Source of the DNA: JBDHWG01 sp046328505
GTDB lineage: Bacteria > Chloroflexota > Anaerolineae > Epilineales > JAHCIE01
Assembly (NCBI GenBank): GCA_046328505.1
Contig: JAXLWL010000002.1
Span: forward strand, 2,480,001 to 2,544,000
Length of the DNA stretch: 64,000 bases
Reading direction: 5' to 3'
Within the stretch, counting starts at the first letter, position 1; every line of letters begins with the position of its first letter. Below the pieces are notes generated by a model. That model saw only the letters and a program-made list of their open reading frames with translations. It did not search any database and had not been told where the DNA came from. Position numbers and translations under genes: made by a program. This document shows positions 17,497 to 26,993 of the stretch, in pieces.

Positions 17497-18899
17497 GGCG
17501 CACGTCTCCGTCCGTAGCGGGCGACATATTGGCCTTTGATACGTTTGAGCTCACTCGGCGGCATGTCCGATAGCAGGGACCACGCGATACTGAGCGTCTC
17601 TCCGAGCGTGCGGTCCGACAGGCCCTGGTGCACGAACGTGCGCTCGAACGCCTCGGCGAATGCGAGCCGCTGCCGGTCCGCCTCCCCTAGCGCCGACTCG
17701 CCGATGATCGCCACCAGGCGGCGCAGATCACGCCCCTGCGCGTAGAGCGCGTAGAGCTGATCAGCCACCTCGCGGTGATCTTCCCGTGTCTTGCCGGCGC
17801 CGATGCCGCTGTTCATCAGGCGCGACAGGCTCGGCAGCACGTCGATGGGCGGGTAGATGCCCTTGCGGTGCAACTCCCGCGATAGAACGATCTGCCCTTC
17901 AGTGATATAGCCGGTCAGGTCTGGAATCGGGTGGGTGATGTCGTCGTCAGGCATGTTCAGAATCATGAGCTGGGTGATGGAGCCGCGCTTGCCCTTGATG
18001 CGGCCGGCCCGCTCATATATGGATGCCAGGTCGGTGTACAGGTAGCCGGGGTAGCCGCGCCGACCGGGCACCTCTTCGCGCGCGTTTGCCACCTCCCGCA
18101 GCGCCTCGGCATAGTTCGTCATGTCAGTGAGAATGACAAGCACGTGCATGTCGTGCTCGAACGCCAGGTACTCGGCGCAGGTCAGACCGACACGCGGCGT
18201 CAGCAGGCGCTCGATGGTCGGGTCATCGGCGAGATTGAGGAACAGGACGGTATGCTCCAAGGCCCCGCTGGCCTCGAACTGGTGGACAAAGAACGACGCC
18301 TCGCGGGACGTAATGCCCATCGCAGCGAACACGACGACGAACTTCTCGCCCGTCTGCAGCACCGTCGCCTGGGTCGCGATCTGCGCGGCAATCTCATTGG
18401 CGGGCAGGCCATAGCCGGAGAAGAAGGGTAGCTTCTGGCCGCGGACCAGCGTATTCAGGCCGTCCATGGCGGAGATGCCGGTCTGGATGAACTCGGACGG
18501 GTGGTCCCGCGCCGCCGGGTTGATGGGGTATCCCTGCACATCGAGGCGCGCCTGCGGGATGATCGGCGGGCCGCCATCGATGGGCTGGCCGGAGCCGTTG
18601 AACGTCCGCCCCAGCATGTCCAGGGACACGTCGAGCCGCGCCACCTCACCGGTGAAGCGTACTCGCGCCATCTCCACTCCGACGCCGCGGGTGCCCGTGA
18701 ACATCTGAAGGATAGCGCGGTCATTGTTCACCTCGAGCACCTGCCCACGACGCGGAGCGTGGTCGGCGGCGTATACCTCGGCTAGCTCGTTATAGCCCAC
18801 GTCGCCGACGCGCTCCACAGTGACGAGAGGACCGCTCACCGACGAAAGGGTGCGGTATTCCTTGACAAACAGCGGGCGCTTCCGCGTGATCTCTGGCAT
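17493..18899 (-). CDS. atpB: V/A-type ATP synthase subunit B (non-catalytic)
   Basis: A 468-residue protein. It has the alpha/beta-ATPase fold but no Walker A lysine: the corresponding loop reads FSGYGLPANEIAAQIATQA, as expected for the non-catalytic B subunit. Other family stretches include GQPIDGGPPIIPQARLDVQG and TDMTNYAEALREVANAREEV. It alternates with subunit A in the hexameric head. The gene lies 37 nt after subunit A and overlaps subunit D by 4 nt. Confidence 0.96.
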   Translation of the reverse strand: MPEITRKRPLFVKEYRTLSSVSGPLVTVERVGDVGYNELAEVYAADHAPRRGQVLEVNNDRAILQMFTGTRGVGVEMARVRFTGEVARLDVSLDMLGRTFNGSGQPIDGGPPIIPQARLDVQGYPINPAARDHPSEFIQTGISAMDGLNTLVRGQKLPFFSGYGLPANEIAAQIATQATVLQTGEKFVVVFAAMGITSREASFFVHQFEASGALEHTVLFLNLADDPTIERLLTPRVGLTCAEYLAFEHDMHVLVILTDMTNYAEALREVANAREEVPGRRGYPGYLYTDLASIYERAGRIKGKRGSITQLMILNMPDDDITHPIPDLTGYITEGQIVLSRELHRKGIYPPIDVLPSLSRLMNSGIGAGKTREDHREVADQLYALYAQGRDLRRLVAIIGESALGEADRQRLAFAEAFERTFVHQGLSDRTLGETLSIAWSLLSDMPPSELKRIKGQYVARYGRRRAP

Positions 18900-18936
18900 G
18901 ACACCCTACCCGTTTCATATGCATGGCTATAGTCCG

Positions 18937-20715
18937 TTACGCGCCGGTCATCACAAACGACTTCTCCAGCCGTGAGACGAGATCGGCGATCAGGCCCCGC
19001 GCCTCCGGCATAGTCCACTCTTTCATGCGGCCGAGCTCGACGATCTCTGGCGCCGCCAACGCATGCTCCAGGCTCACGCCGCGCGCTAGAGCCTCCGCCA
19101 ACAGGCGGTCAAAGGTCAGGATGGCGCGCAGCATCGAGTATTGCTTTTCCGGTGGACAGTAGGCGTCCACGCCGTCGTAGGCGTGCTGTTGGAGAAAGTC
19201 CTCGCGCAGGGCACGTGCCACAGCCAGAATCGCCTTCTGGGACTCGGCCAGCGCATCCGCCCCGACAAGCTGAGCGATCTCCAGCAGCTCGGCCTCTTGC
19301 TGCAGGATGGATATGGCGCGCGCGCGCTGGGCGCTCCAATCCGGCGCGACGTGCTCGCGGAACCAGTCGTCGACAGCATATAGAGAATAGGAAGTGATCC
19401 AGTTGATAGCCGGAAAGTGGCGGCGTCGTGACAGGTCGTAGTCCAGGGCCCAGAACGCGCCGGCGACGCGCAGCGAGTTCTGCGTCATCGGCTCGGAGAA
19501 GTCGGCGCCCGGCGGAGAAACCGCCCCGATAATCGTCACGGACCCCTGCTCGTTGCGGCCGAGCACCTCGACCCGCCCCGCCCGCTCGTAGAAATCGGCT
19601 AGGCGCGTCGCCAGGTAGGCCGGATACCCCTCGTCACCCGGCATTTCCTCCAGGCGGCCCGACACCTCGCGCAGAGCCTCGCCCCAACGTGAAGTCGAGT
19701 CGGCCATGAGCGCCACGTCGTAGCCCATGTCGCGGTAGTACTCCGCGATCGTGATGCCTGTGTAGATCGAGGCTTCGCGGGCAGCGACCGGCATGTTGGA
19801 CGTGTTGGCGATGAGCACGGTGCGCTGCATCAGCGGCGCGCCGGTACGCGGGTCGGTGAGGGTCGGGAACTCCTCCAGGACCTCGGTCATCTCGTTCCCG
19901 CGCTCGCCACAGCCGACGTACACAACGACATCGGCATCCGCCCACTTCGCCAGGGTCTGCTCGATCACGGTCTTGCCCGTTCCAAAGCCGCCCGGAACAA
20001 TCGCGGCGCCACCGCGCGCCACCGGGAAGAACGTATCGATGACGCGCTGCCCGGTCAGTAGCGGCGTAACCCCTTCGAGCTTGGTCCCGCACGGTCGGCG
20101 CTCGCGCACCGGCCACCGCTGCAGCAGGGTCACGCTATGTATCTCATTCGTGTCGAGGTTCTGGATAGCCGCCACCTCGGCATCGACGGGGTAGATGCCG
20201 GAGGCGATGCGCCGCACAACGCCTGTGACACCCGGCGGTACCATGATCTTGTGGGACAGTGTCGGCGTCTCCTGGACGGTTCCGAGGGTCATGCCAGGCG
20301 CAACTTCGACACCCTGACGAACATTCGGTGTGAAGTGCCAGCGGTGGTGGCGGTCGAGAGGCGGGGCTGCCGCGCCGCGGCGAACGAACGGGCCTTGCAG
20401 GGACACCAGGGCCGGCAGCGGCCGCTGGACGCCATCGTAGATCATGCCCAACAGCCCCGGCCCAAGCTCGACGGATAGCGCGCCGCCGCCCGGCGTCACC
20501 GGCTCGCCGACCCGCAGCCCGCTCGTGTCCTCATAGACCTGGACCGTCGCCGCCTCCCCTTCCAGCCGAATCACTTCGCCCACCAGGCCGACGCGCCCTA
20601 CGCGCACCACGTCGTACATGGCGACACTTGGCAGGCCCTCGGCGACAACCACCGGTCCCGCGATGCGCACAAGATGTCCTGCTGCATGTCCAGAATGTCC
20701 ATTCGCTGCCGACAT
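18937..20715 (-). CDS. atpA: V/A-type ATP synthase catalytic subunit A
   Basis: A 592-residue catalytic subunit. The P-loop GGFGTGKTV lies at about residues 240-248, followed by the catalytic GERGNEMTEVLEEFP. The V-type-specific insertion after the N-terminal barrel is present (FVRRGAAAPPLDRHHRWHFT). The P-loop differs slightly from the common GPFGSGKTV. The start at 20715 (MSAANGHSGH) has GGAGA 5-6 nt upstream and lies 13 nt after the stop of subunit F; an upstream in-frame start would overlap subunit F. Confidence 0.96.
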   Translation of the reverse strand: MSAANGHSGHAAGHLVRIAGPVVVAEGLPSVAMYDVVRVGRVGLVGEVIRLEGEAATVQVYEDTSGLRVGEPVTPGGGALSVELGPGLLGMIYDGVQRPLPALVSLQGPFVRRGAAAPPLDRHHRWHFTPNVRQGVEVAPGMTLGTVQETPTLSHKIMVPPGVTGVVRRIASGIYPVDAEVAAIQNLDTNEIHSVTLLQRWPVRERRPCGTKLEGVTPLLTGQRVIDTFFPVARGGAAIVPGGFGTGKTVIEQTLAKWADADVVVYVGCGERGNEMTEVLEEFPTLTDPRTGAPLMQRTVLIANTSNMPVAAREASIYTGITIAEYYRDMGYDVALMADSTSRWGEALREVSGRLEEMPGDEGYPAYLATRLADFYERAGRVEVLGRNEQGSVTIIGAVSPPGADFSEPMTQNSLRVAGAFWALDYDLSRRRHFPAINWITSYSLYAVDDWFREHVAPDWSAQRARAISILQQEAELLEIAQLVGADALAESQKAILAVARALREDFLQQHAYDGVDAYCPPEKQYSMLRAILTFDRLLAEALARGVSLEHALAAPEIVELGRMKEWTMPEARGLIADLVSRLEKSFVMTGA

Positions 20716-20728
20716 TTGATTCTCCGAC

Positions 20729-21070
20729 TTATGTCGCCTCTTCGCCCGGGAATGTAATCTGGAACCCAACGGCGTGGCGGACGACGGACGTCAGGTACTC
20801 CCGGCGCGTCGCGAACCCGGTGACGGGGCCTCCGACCGGCAGGCTCACGACAACGGGACGGTAGCTCGTATCGATCCGACGGCGGGCCGTGTTGTCGAGG
20901 CGGCGCATGAACCCCTCGCCGACCATGATGAGGCCAACGCTGGGGTCAGCCATGAGCTCCAGCAGGCGCGCGTGGGCCGTCTCGTCATCGTCGACGGCGA
21001 AGACTTCCACGCCGGCCAGAGCGAAGCCCAGCGCGTTCTCCGAATCCGTCAAGACTACCAGTCTCGCCAT
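20729..21070 (-). CDS. atpF: V/A-type ATP synthase subunit F
   Basis: A 113-residue Rossmann-like protein (MARLVVLTDSENALGFALAG, then GLIMVGEGFM and PVVVSLPVG), the typical pattern of subunit F, the regulatory rotor subunit that binds D. It is located between C and A as in archaeal-type operons. Confidence 0.92.
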   Translation of the reverse strand: MARLVVLTDSENALGFALAGVEVFAVDDDETAHARLLELMADPSVGLIMVGEGFMRRLDNTARRRIDTSYRPVVVSLPVGGPVTGFATRREYLTSVVRHAVGFQITFPGEEAT

Positions 21071-21103
21071 GGGAAATGACAGTCCTTCTGCCGACGCTTG
21101 ATA

Positions 21104-22144
21104 TCAGACCAGAACCAGGTCCGGCTCGACGCGAGAACGGGCGACGCCGAGCGCCACTGCCTGCGCAATCAGGCGCACATTGGCTGCCTCGGCATTCTTC
21201 GCCGCAATGTATGCGATCACCGGTGCTATCGACAGACCGCTGCGGCGGAAGAAGCCGACCTGGTACGCCGCGCATGCCCGGTCGAGGGCGCTCTGGACGA
21301 CGACTACGTCCAGCCGCTCCACATGGGCCACCGCCTCCCATAGCGGCGTCTCCCGCAGCCACGCCAGGACCGCCTCATCTCGCTCGACGTGCGTCAACGC
21401 TGCGAGCCATTGAACCGACAGCGACCCGCCAGGCAGAAAGAAGCCCCTGGCTCCCTCCTCGGCCACCGACGCGCCTGCCGCTCGCAGGCGCAACGCCGCA
21501 GCCACGTTGGCCGAATCAATCTCCCGCGCCAGCGCCTGCCGCACGAGGTCGTCATTCTCATGGTCTGGCCTCAGCGCCGCCAGAAGCCCTTTGTAAAACG
21601 AGCGGTCGAGACAATAGTCCAGGGCGGCCGGGTCCTCGCGCGCGCCTGCCTCCTGCACAGCGTCCCGGACGATCCCGGCGTACGCCGCGTCCCACAGCCT
21701 GAGCGCGTTCACCATCGCCTCTGCGTCGGGCTGACGGGCCAGCAGCCGCAATGCTGCCTCGTCAAGCGCCCCGGCCGGCGTCAGCATCTCCAGAATGGTG
21801 TCTGGCGCCACGCCGGCGCGCTGGCTGCGCAAAATGACCTTCAGATTTGCCAGGTCCCACCGCGCCAGCAGTACGTCGAGCAAGCGCGACGCCTCGCCTT
21901 CGAGGAAGGAACGAATGCGAGCATACGTCCGCGTCAGGTTCAGCCGCGCCGCCTCCATCACCACGCGCAGCCCCATGTAACGCGCCAGGGCGGCCTCGAT
22001 GTCGTCGGCCCACGTCGACTGATCCAGCCACGCGATCACATCGTCGATCCGCGTCAGGCCTAGCATGTCGTCGTAGGCGCGGTTGTCGAATAGGCGGCTG
22101 CGCATCGCCCGTAGGCGCGCGTTGGCATAGCCATAGTCGCTCAC
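21104..22144 (-). CDS. atpC: V/A-type ATP synthase subunit C (AC39/d-like)
   Basis: A 346-residue helical protein opening MSDYGYANARLRAMRSRLFD, the conserved start of bacterial/archaeal subunit C. Repeated three-helix bundles follow (LLARWDLANLKVILRSQRAG and related stretches). It forms the socket that joins the rotor shaft to the proteolipid ring. It overlaps subunit E by ATGA. Confidence 0.9.
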   Translation of the reverse strand: MSDYGYANARLRAMRSRLFDNRAYDDMLGLTRIDDVIAWLDQSTWADDIEAALARYMGLRVVMEAARLNLTRTYARIRSFLEGEASRLLDVLLARWDLANLKVILRSQRAGVAPDTILEMLTPAGALDEAALRLLARQPDAEAMVNALRLWDAAYAGIVRDAVQEAGAREDPAALDYCLDRSFYKGLLAALRPDHENDDLVRQALAREIDSANVAAALRLRAAGASVAEEGARGFFLPGGSLSVQWLAALTHVERDEAVLAWLRETPLWEAVAHVERLDVVVVQSALDRACAAYQVGFFRRSGLSIAPVIAYIAAKNAEAANVRLIAQAVALGVARSRVEPDLVLV

Positions 22145-22782
22145 GGCGCGGTGACCGCCAGGGGTATCGGCGGCTCCTGATACGCGCTCTCGGCCTCGCT
22201 CTCGCCCACTGGGAACGGCGGCGCAAAGAGCGGCATGGTCTGGGCACGCAAGATGGGCTGCGCCTGCGCCAGGCGCGCCTCCAGCGCGTTAATCACGGCG
22301 ATGCGGCCGTCGGGCGAGCGCGCTTCGACGCCACCCCATGTCGTCAGATCCAGCGTCAGCGACATACCGGGCGCCAACTGACGCAGCAAAAGCTCGTCGC
22401 GGGGGTCGCCGCGCAGCACGGCATCGCGGCCGACCTCGCCGAGCGCCTCACGCACCAACGCTGCCAGCACCGTCTCGTACCCGGGGTCGCCCCGCAGACC
22501 GGCCAGGCGCGCCTGCGCCGCCGCGATTGCCTCACCGAAAAGCTGCTCCTGGGCGCGGCTGACGGCCCGCGCCGCAGCAATCCTGGCGCGGTTCAGGCGC
22601 CGCGCCTGTTCATGCTGTAGCGGCAGCAGCATCTCGCGGTGATGACGCTCGCGGATGGCGGCGCATTCGCGCTCGGTGTCCGCCCGGACCGCGGCAACGC
22701 TTGCCGCCGCCTCGGCCGCGATGCGAGACACTTCGGCCTCGCCCGCCGCGTCAATCGCCTTCAGAATATCCGTCAGGGGCAT
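22141..22782 (-). CDS. atpE: V/A-type ATP synthase subunit E (peripheral stalk)
   Basis: A 213-residue protein: the N-terminal half is a long Ala/Glu-rich helix (ILKAIDAAGEAEVSRIAAEA) and the C-terminal half a globular domain that contacts the head. Both the composition and the position between K and C fit subunit E. Confidence 0.87.
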   Translation of the reverse strand: MPLTDILKAIDAAGEAEVSRIAAEAAASVAAVRADTERECAAIRERHHREMLLPLQHEQARRLNRARIAAARAVSRAQEQLFGEAIAAAQARLAGLRGDPGYETVLAALVREALGEVGRDAVLRGDPRDELLLRQLAPGMSLTLDLTTWGGVEARSPDGRIAVINALEARLAQAQPILRAQTMPLFAPPFPVGESEAESAYQEPPIPLAVTAP

Positions 22783-22791
22783 AGACGCGAC

Positions 22792-23013
22792 TCACCCGTG
22801 GAGCAAGAAGATGATCATGGCCGCAACGGCAAAGCCGAGGATGACCATTGTCTCAGGAATCGCGACCAGGATCAGAGATGGGCCAAAGAGATCGCGTTTC
22901 TCGGCCAACGCGCCCATGGCCGCCGAACCGATGCGCGCCTGGGCGAAGGCCGTGGCCAGGGCCGCCAGGCCGACGGCGAGAGCGGCGCCGATGGCAATCA
23001 ATCCAACATTCAT
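22792..23013 (-). CDS. atpK: V/A-type ATP synthase proteolipid subunit K (c ring)
   Basis: A 73-residue hydrophobic protein with two membrane helices (2-28 and 46-72). The second carries the ion-binding carboxylate in the sequence AIPETMVILGF (Glu at about 54). This is a single-hairpin proteolipid, half the size of the four-helix form found in Enterococcus. The ATG at 23013 is chosen because GGAGGAG lies 5 nt upstream; the frame extends further but without a better start. H+ versus Na+ specificity cannot be settled by eye. Confidence 0.92.
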   Translation of the reverse strand: MNVGLIAIGAALAVGLAALATAFAQARIGSAAMGALAEKRDLFGPSLILVAIPETMVILGFAVAAMIIFLLHG

Positions 23014-23037
23014 AATCTCCTCCATGCACCGCGGCAC

Positions 23038-24933
23038 TCAATCCAGCCGGAAGGGCCGATACTCATGGCCGCCGCCTTTGTAGAACTGCCCAAAGAACTC
23101 CACATACTGCAAACGCATGGACTGGATGGTCGGGCTAAGCATGCTCAGGGCGAGATTGAGGGTGTGGAGCAAGAGGGCGACGATCCCACCGAGGACGATG
23201 CTGCCGACCAGACTGCTCATTTCGGTAGCGACGAGAGCGAGATAAAGCGATGATAGGCCGATTGCGGCGATACGCAGGTACGACAGCACGTTTCCGACTC
23301 TCTCCACAAGCTCCAGGGGGCCGAGGAGGAGGCCAAGCGGACCGGCGGGAACGATGAGCAGCACCATGCCGACGAGCAGGGCAACGAGCGTGGGCGTGAA
23401 GAACGCCTGGGGCAGGAACCCCGCCAGTGCGGCAATCAGCATCATCAGGCTGATGAGCGCAAGCAAGATGCCGAGCTTTGACAGTAGCTCGCGGCGCTCG
23501 TGCGCGCGCCACGCCTCCCAGAGACCGAGGCAAATGCCCAGGACAACCTGGAAGGCGCCCAGGCCGATGGCAAATAGGAAGAGCGCAAGGATGTACTCGC
23601 CCTCCCGTGGCATCCAGAGCGGCTGCAGGCCAAAGAACTGTGTGCCGAAAGGCCCCAGGAATTCGCCGAAGAGAACGCCGAAGAAGATAGCCCACAGCGC
23701 GCCGTAGACCCATATCTCGGCGATATCGTGGATCATCGACCCGCGGCTGACAACGCGCATCATGATCAGGGCGATGATGAGAAGCAGCACGCCGTAGGCG
23801 ATATCGCCGAGCATCAGGCCGAAGAATAGCGGGAGAAAGACGGCCACGAGGGGTGTGGGATCGAGAGCGCCGTAGGACGGGATATCCATGAGACGGACGA
23901 TGCTCTCGAACGGCTTGAGCGGGGTGGGATTGTCGAAGGCGACGGGCGCTAGTTGCTTGTCTTCGGGCGAGGAATCCACAACGTCGACAACAACCTGCCC
24001 GCCCACGTCGCGCGCGAGTGTCTCACGCAGCCTGGCAAGATCCCGCGCGGGCAGCCAGCCCATGACGACGAACGTGTAGTCCGTCGCCCCGAAGTGAGAC
24101 TGTGTCGCCAGAGCTTGCAGGCGATTACGGACTTCGCGCCGCCACGCCGCCAGGTTCGCGCCCTCGTCGCGCGCGATTTGAGTCAGCCGCGCATCAATGC
24201 TCGCCAGCTCCACCTGAATCTCGGCCAACCGCTGGTTGAGCGCAACCAGTGCCTCGCGGAATGTACGGCCCTCGATCTCCTTCGGCAGCCGTACCTGGAG
24301 AATGGCTTCGTTTCCGAGGCTCGCCTGCACCGTTTGGGAGCAGGCGCGGGGATAGACGAGTATCGCGGCCGCGGTGTGCTCGTCCAGGCTCTGGACCACC
24401 ATCTCGAACTCGCCACCCGTGATGCGCTCCACCTCGACACGCACAAGGTCGAGCACGGCGGCATGGCGCTGGTCGACGAGCAACGCGGCGGTCTCATAGC
24501 CCTTCAGCTCTTGCAACTCAATCGTCAGGGGAGACAACTTGCGCAAGGTCGCGCCATAGCGTGGCAGCGACACCGCCTCGGCCTGGAGCGCATCGCGCCG
24601 CTGCGCCAGCTCCTGGACAGCGGGAGCGATGTCCGCCAGCCGCGTCCGTATCCAGTCGGCAAGCTCGCGGCTGCTGGTAGGAGGCTGCCACGTGGCTCCT
24701 GGCGTATGCTCGTCTATGTTCAGCAGGCCGAGCAGTGCATCGAGGCGAGCGGCGAGAAAAGCGAGGTCTTCACGTGTGCGGGCAATTGACGCATCCACCG
24801 CTAGGCTGTGGAGTGCGGGCGCGCGGGAGGTTTCTTCAATGTGGAGAACACCGAGACGCTGAATGGCAGCGACTGTCACGTCGAGCTGGGTCAGCGTCCC
24901 GATGATTTGGACGCGAACCATCTGGAGCAACAT
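23038..24933 (-). CDS. atpI: V/A-type ATP synthase subunit I (a/116-kDa-like stator)
   Basis: A 631-residue protein with a soluble N-terminal half of coiled coil and alpha/beta modules (VVMGWLPARDLARLRETL) and a C-terminal half with about seven membrane helices. The half-channel signature PLFFGLMLGDIAYGVLLLII and later VLSYLRIAAIGLSSLYLALV are diagnostic. It forms the stator of the proton path against the K ring. Length is normal. Confidence 0.95.
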   Translation of the reverse strand: MLLQMVRVQIIGTLTQLDVTVAAIQRLGVLHIEETSRAPALHSLAVDASIARTREDLAFLAARLDALLGLLNIDEHTPGATWQPPTSSRELADWIRTRLADIAPAVQELAQRRDALQAEAVSLPRYGATLRKLSPLTIELQELKGYETAALLVDQRHAAVLDLVRVEVERITGGEFEMVVQSLDEHTAAAILVYPRACSQTVQASLGNEAILQVRLPKEIEGRTFREALVALNQRLAEIQVELASIDARLTQIARDEGANLAAWRREVRNRLQALATQSHFGATDYTFVVMGWLPARDLARLRETLARDVGGQVVVDVVDSSPEDKQLAPVAFDNPTPLKPFESIVRLMDIPSYGALDPTPLVAVFLPLFFGLMLGDIAYGVLLLIIALIMMRVVSRGSMIHDIAEIWVYGALWAIFFGVLFGEFLGPFGTQFFGLQPLWMPREGEYILALFLFAIGLGAFQVVLGICLGLWEAWRAHERRELLSKLGILLALISLMMLIAALAGFLPQAFFTPTLVALLVGMVLLIVPAGPLGLLLGPLELVERVGNVLSYLRIAAIGLSSLYLALVATEMSSLVGSIVLGGIVALLLHTLNLALSMLSPTIQSMRLQYVEFFGQFYKGGGHEYRPFRLD

Positions 24934-24936
24934 GGC

Positions 24937-25272
24937 TCATTCCTCCTCCGCGCTCGGAAGCACCACGGCCAGAATTCGCCTTACCGCCTCGTCGAGGACG
25001 GCACTACCCTGCTCCAGAACGGCCGTGGCGGCTGCGTCGCCGTGCGCTCGTATCTTGCCGGCCCTGATCTCCGCCGCGTCGAGCTCGGCGCGGTAAGTGA
25101 CTTCGGCCTGTGCGCGCCCGTCTCGCTCGGCCTGGTCGCGAGCCTGGGACGCCGCCTGGCGAGCATCGAGAACGGCGCGCTCCGCCGCCTGGTGAGCGCT
25201 GGCGATCCGGTCGGCCACAGCGATCTCTCTTTGCTTGATGGCAAGAAGCGGCGAGAGCGTCTGGTCAGGCAT
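24937..25272 (-). CDS. atpH: V/A-type ATP synthase subunit H/G (peripheral stalk)
   Basis: A 111-residue, nearly all-helical, Ala/Arg/Glu-rich protein starting MPDQTLSPLLAIKQREIAVA. It pairs with subunit E to form the peripheral stalk. First gene of the operon, where Thermus has subunit G. The ATG at 25272 follows AAGGAGA; longer frames read through this ribosome site. Confidence 0.85.
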   Translation of the reverse strand: MPDQTLSPLLAIKQREIAVADRIASAHQAAERAVLDARQAASQARDQAERDGRAQAEVTYRAELDAAEIRAGKIRAHGDAAATAVLEQGSAVLDEAVRRILAVVLPSAEEE

Positions 25273-25295
25273 AATCGTCTCCTTAGGGCATAACA

Positions 25296-25385
25296 GACGA
25301 CCTGTTCGGCATATCTGTAGGGGCGATCCCTCGTGGTCGCCCTGGGTAGCCACGAGGGCTACCCCTACCCCATACCGAACACGTC
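25296..25385. repeat. 90-bp nested palindromic element in the V-ATPase leader
   Basis: Nested inverted arms: TGTTCGG / CCGAACA outside, GTAGGGG / CCCCTAC next and CCCTCGTGG / CCACGAGGG inside. It lies within the 5' region of the V-ATPase operon, between it and the divergent phosphatase gene. It looks like a dispersed repeat; related GTAG-type palindromes occur at 33872-33899 and 59731-59857. Confidence 0.75.
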
Positions 25386-25545
25386 ACCTGTACCGACATT
25401 AGGGACAAACGCCGGAATACGCGCAGACAACCCCTTTATGAGTATAGCAGGAAATCGCCACTTTGCGCGTAGAGATGACGCAACGCGTGGTAGAGGCTTG
25501 CCCTCAGTGGGTTGCCCGCGCCGCCATCCAGGGCTATGATATGAG

Positions 25546-26127
25546 GTGAAGCGGTTGATCGCGCTAGAGGAGCAGAATCTACTTCAGATGCCACGACTCA
25601 GTCACAGAATCGCCGAAGCAATGCGGCGGCGGCCCCAGGACCGGGAGCACGATATCTCCCAGATCACCGATTATCTCTATGTTGGCGAGTGGCCCCTTGG
25701 GCGAGACGCGGAGGGGCTGAAGGCTCTCAACATTCGCCTCATCCTGGCGATGCTGCGCGGCCCGCACCCGCACGGTCTAGCGGAGGAACCGCTACGCCTC
25801 GTCGAGCTTCCGACCATCGACTCGCCCCTCACGCCCATACCGTTGCGCGTCCTGTACCGGGGCGTCCAGGAGGCGCTGCCGGTCATCTTCGACGGCTACT
25901 CAGTGTTGGTGCACTGCCGCCACGGCCGTCACCGCAGCGTCGCCATGGCCTGCGCCATCCTGATTGCGATGGGATACACGGCCAATCAGGCGATGGCCCT
26001 TGTGTGCGAGCGTCGCAGCCGCGCCGACCCCTATGCATGGCATATCCGCCGCCGCATCGTGGCGTTTGAGCGAGCGTGGCGCGACCCAAATGCGTTTCCA
26101 GTTGGAGTCGGCAGATACAGAAAGTGA
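25546..26127 (+). CDS. Dual-specificity-phosphatase-like protein
   Basis: A 193-residue protein with the cysteine phosphatase signature HCRHGRHRS (Cys124, Arg130). It opens with a DSP-like motif ISQITDYLYVGEWPLGRD. Such enzymes remove phosphate from proteins or other phosphorylated molecules through a Cys-phosphate intermediate. The general-acid region (DSPLTPIP) is present. The start is uncertain: GTG at 25546 or the internal ATG at 25588; neither has a good ribosome site. The patatin gene begins 8 nt after the stop, so the two are probably coupled. Confidence 0.82.
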   Translation: MKRLIALEEQNLLQMPRLSHRIAEAMRRRPQDREHDISQITDYLYVGEWPLGRDAEGLKALNIRLILAMLRGPHPHGLAEEPLRLVELPTIDSPLTPIPLRVLYRGVQEALPVIFDGYSVLVHCRHGRHRSVAMACAILIAMGYTANQAMALVCERRSRADPYAWHIRRRIVAFERAWRDPNAFPVGVGRYRK

Positions 26128-26135
26128 GTCGGGCT

Positions 26136-26993
26136 ATGCATGACCTCACAACACCCAAGCTTGGCTTGGCTCTTGGCGGCGGCGGGGCGCGTGGGCTTGC
26201 CCACATCGGCGTGCTGCGGGTCCTGGAGAAGGAGGGCGTCTCGCCCGACCTTATCACCGGCACCAGCATGGGCGGTCTGATCGGGGCGCTCTACGCCAGC
26301 GGGATGTCGCTCGACGAGATCGAGGCGAACTTAATGGGATTTGGGCAGCGGGCCACCAGCATGCTGAGACTGATGGACGTGGGCATTTGGAGCGGCGCGC
26401 TCGTCCAGGGAGCGAAGGTATATGACCTTCTCGCGACGCTGCTCGGTCCGGAGCGCACCTTCGCCGAGCTGAACCTGCCGGTTGCCGTCGTCGCCACCGA
26501 CATCATCAGCGGGCGCGAGATCGTGCTCCGCGAGGGGAAGGTCGTGGACGCGCTGCGCGCCACCATCTCGGTGCCTGGCGTTTTCGCCCCTGTCACCTAC
26601 GACAAGTATCGGCTGGTGGACGGTGGCATCCTCAACAACGTTCCCGTGGACGTGGCGCGCAGCATGGGCGCAGACACCGTCATCGCCGTGGACGTCCTGC
26701 CGCACTACGGCGCCAACGAGCCGGGCGCCGAGCCGGCGGTGCGCCCCATCACGCTGCCGGGCACTCTCGGCATGATGCAGCAGGCGTATGACATCCAGAT
26801 GATCATGGTATCGGCTTTGACGGACCTGCGTCTGAAAGCTTTCCCGCCCGATGTCATGATCTGGCCCGACCTGCCGACCGACGTCACGCTGTTTTTCGGC
26901 TTCAAGCGCGCCACTGACATTATCGCCGCGGGGCAGCAGGCCGCGGAAGCCGCGCTCCCCCAGATCCGAGCGCGTCTGGGCCGGACATCCTAA
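26136..26993 (+). CDS. Patatin-like phospholipase
   Basis: A 285-residue alpha/beta hydrolase of the patatin / RssA family. The oxyanion loop GGGGARG is at 14-20, the nucleophile Ser44 is in GTSMG and the catalytic aspartate (about 162) is in VDGGILNN. These residues form the Ser-Asp dyad that cleaves acyl esters of lipids. No signal peptide is present, so it probably acts in the cytoplasm or at the inner membrane face. The start at 26136 (MHDLTTPKLG) lies 8 nt after the phosphatase stop. Confidence 0.92.
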   Translation: MHDLTTPKLGLALGGGGARGLAHIGVLRVLEKEGVSPDLITGTSMGGLIGALYASGMSLDEIEANLMGFGQRATSMLRLMDVGIWSGALVQGAKVYDLLATLLGPERTFAELNLPVAVVATDIISGREIVLREGKVVDALRATISVPGVFAPVTYDKYRLVDGGILNNVPVDVARSMGADTVIAVDVLPHYGANEPGAEPAVRPITLPGTLGMMQQAYDIQMIMVSALTDLRLKAFPPDVMIWPDLPTDVTLFFGFKRATDIIAAGQQAAEAALPQIRARLGRTS

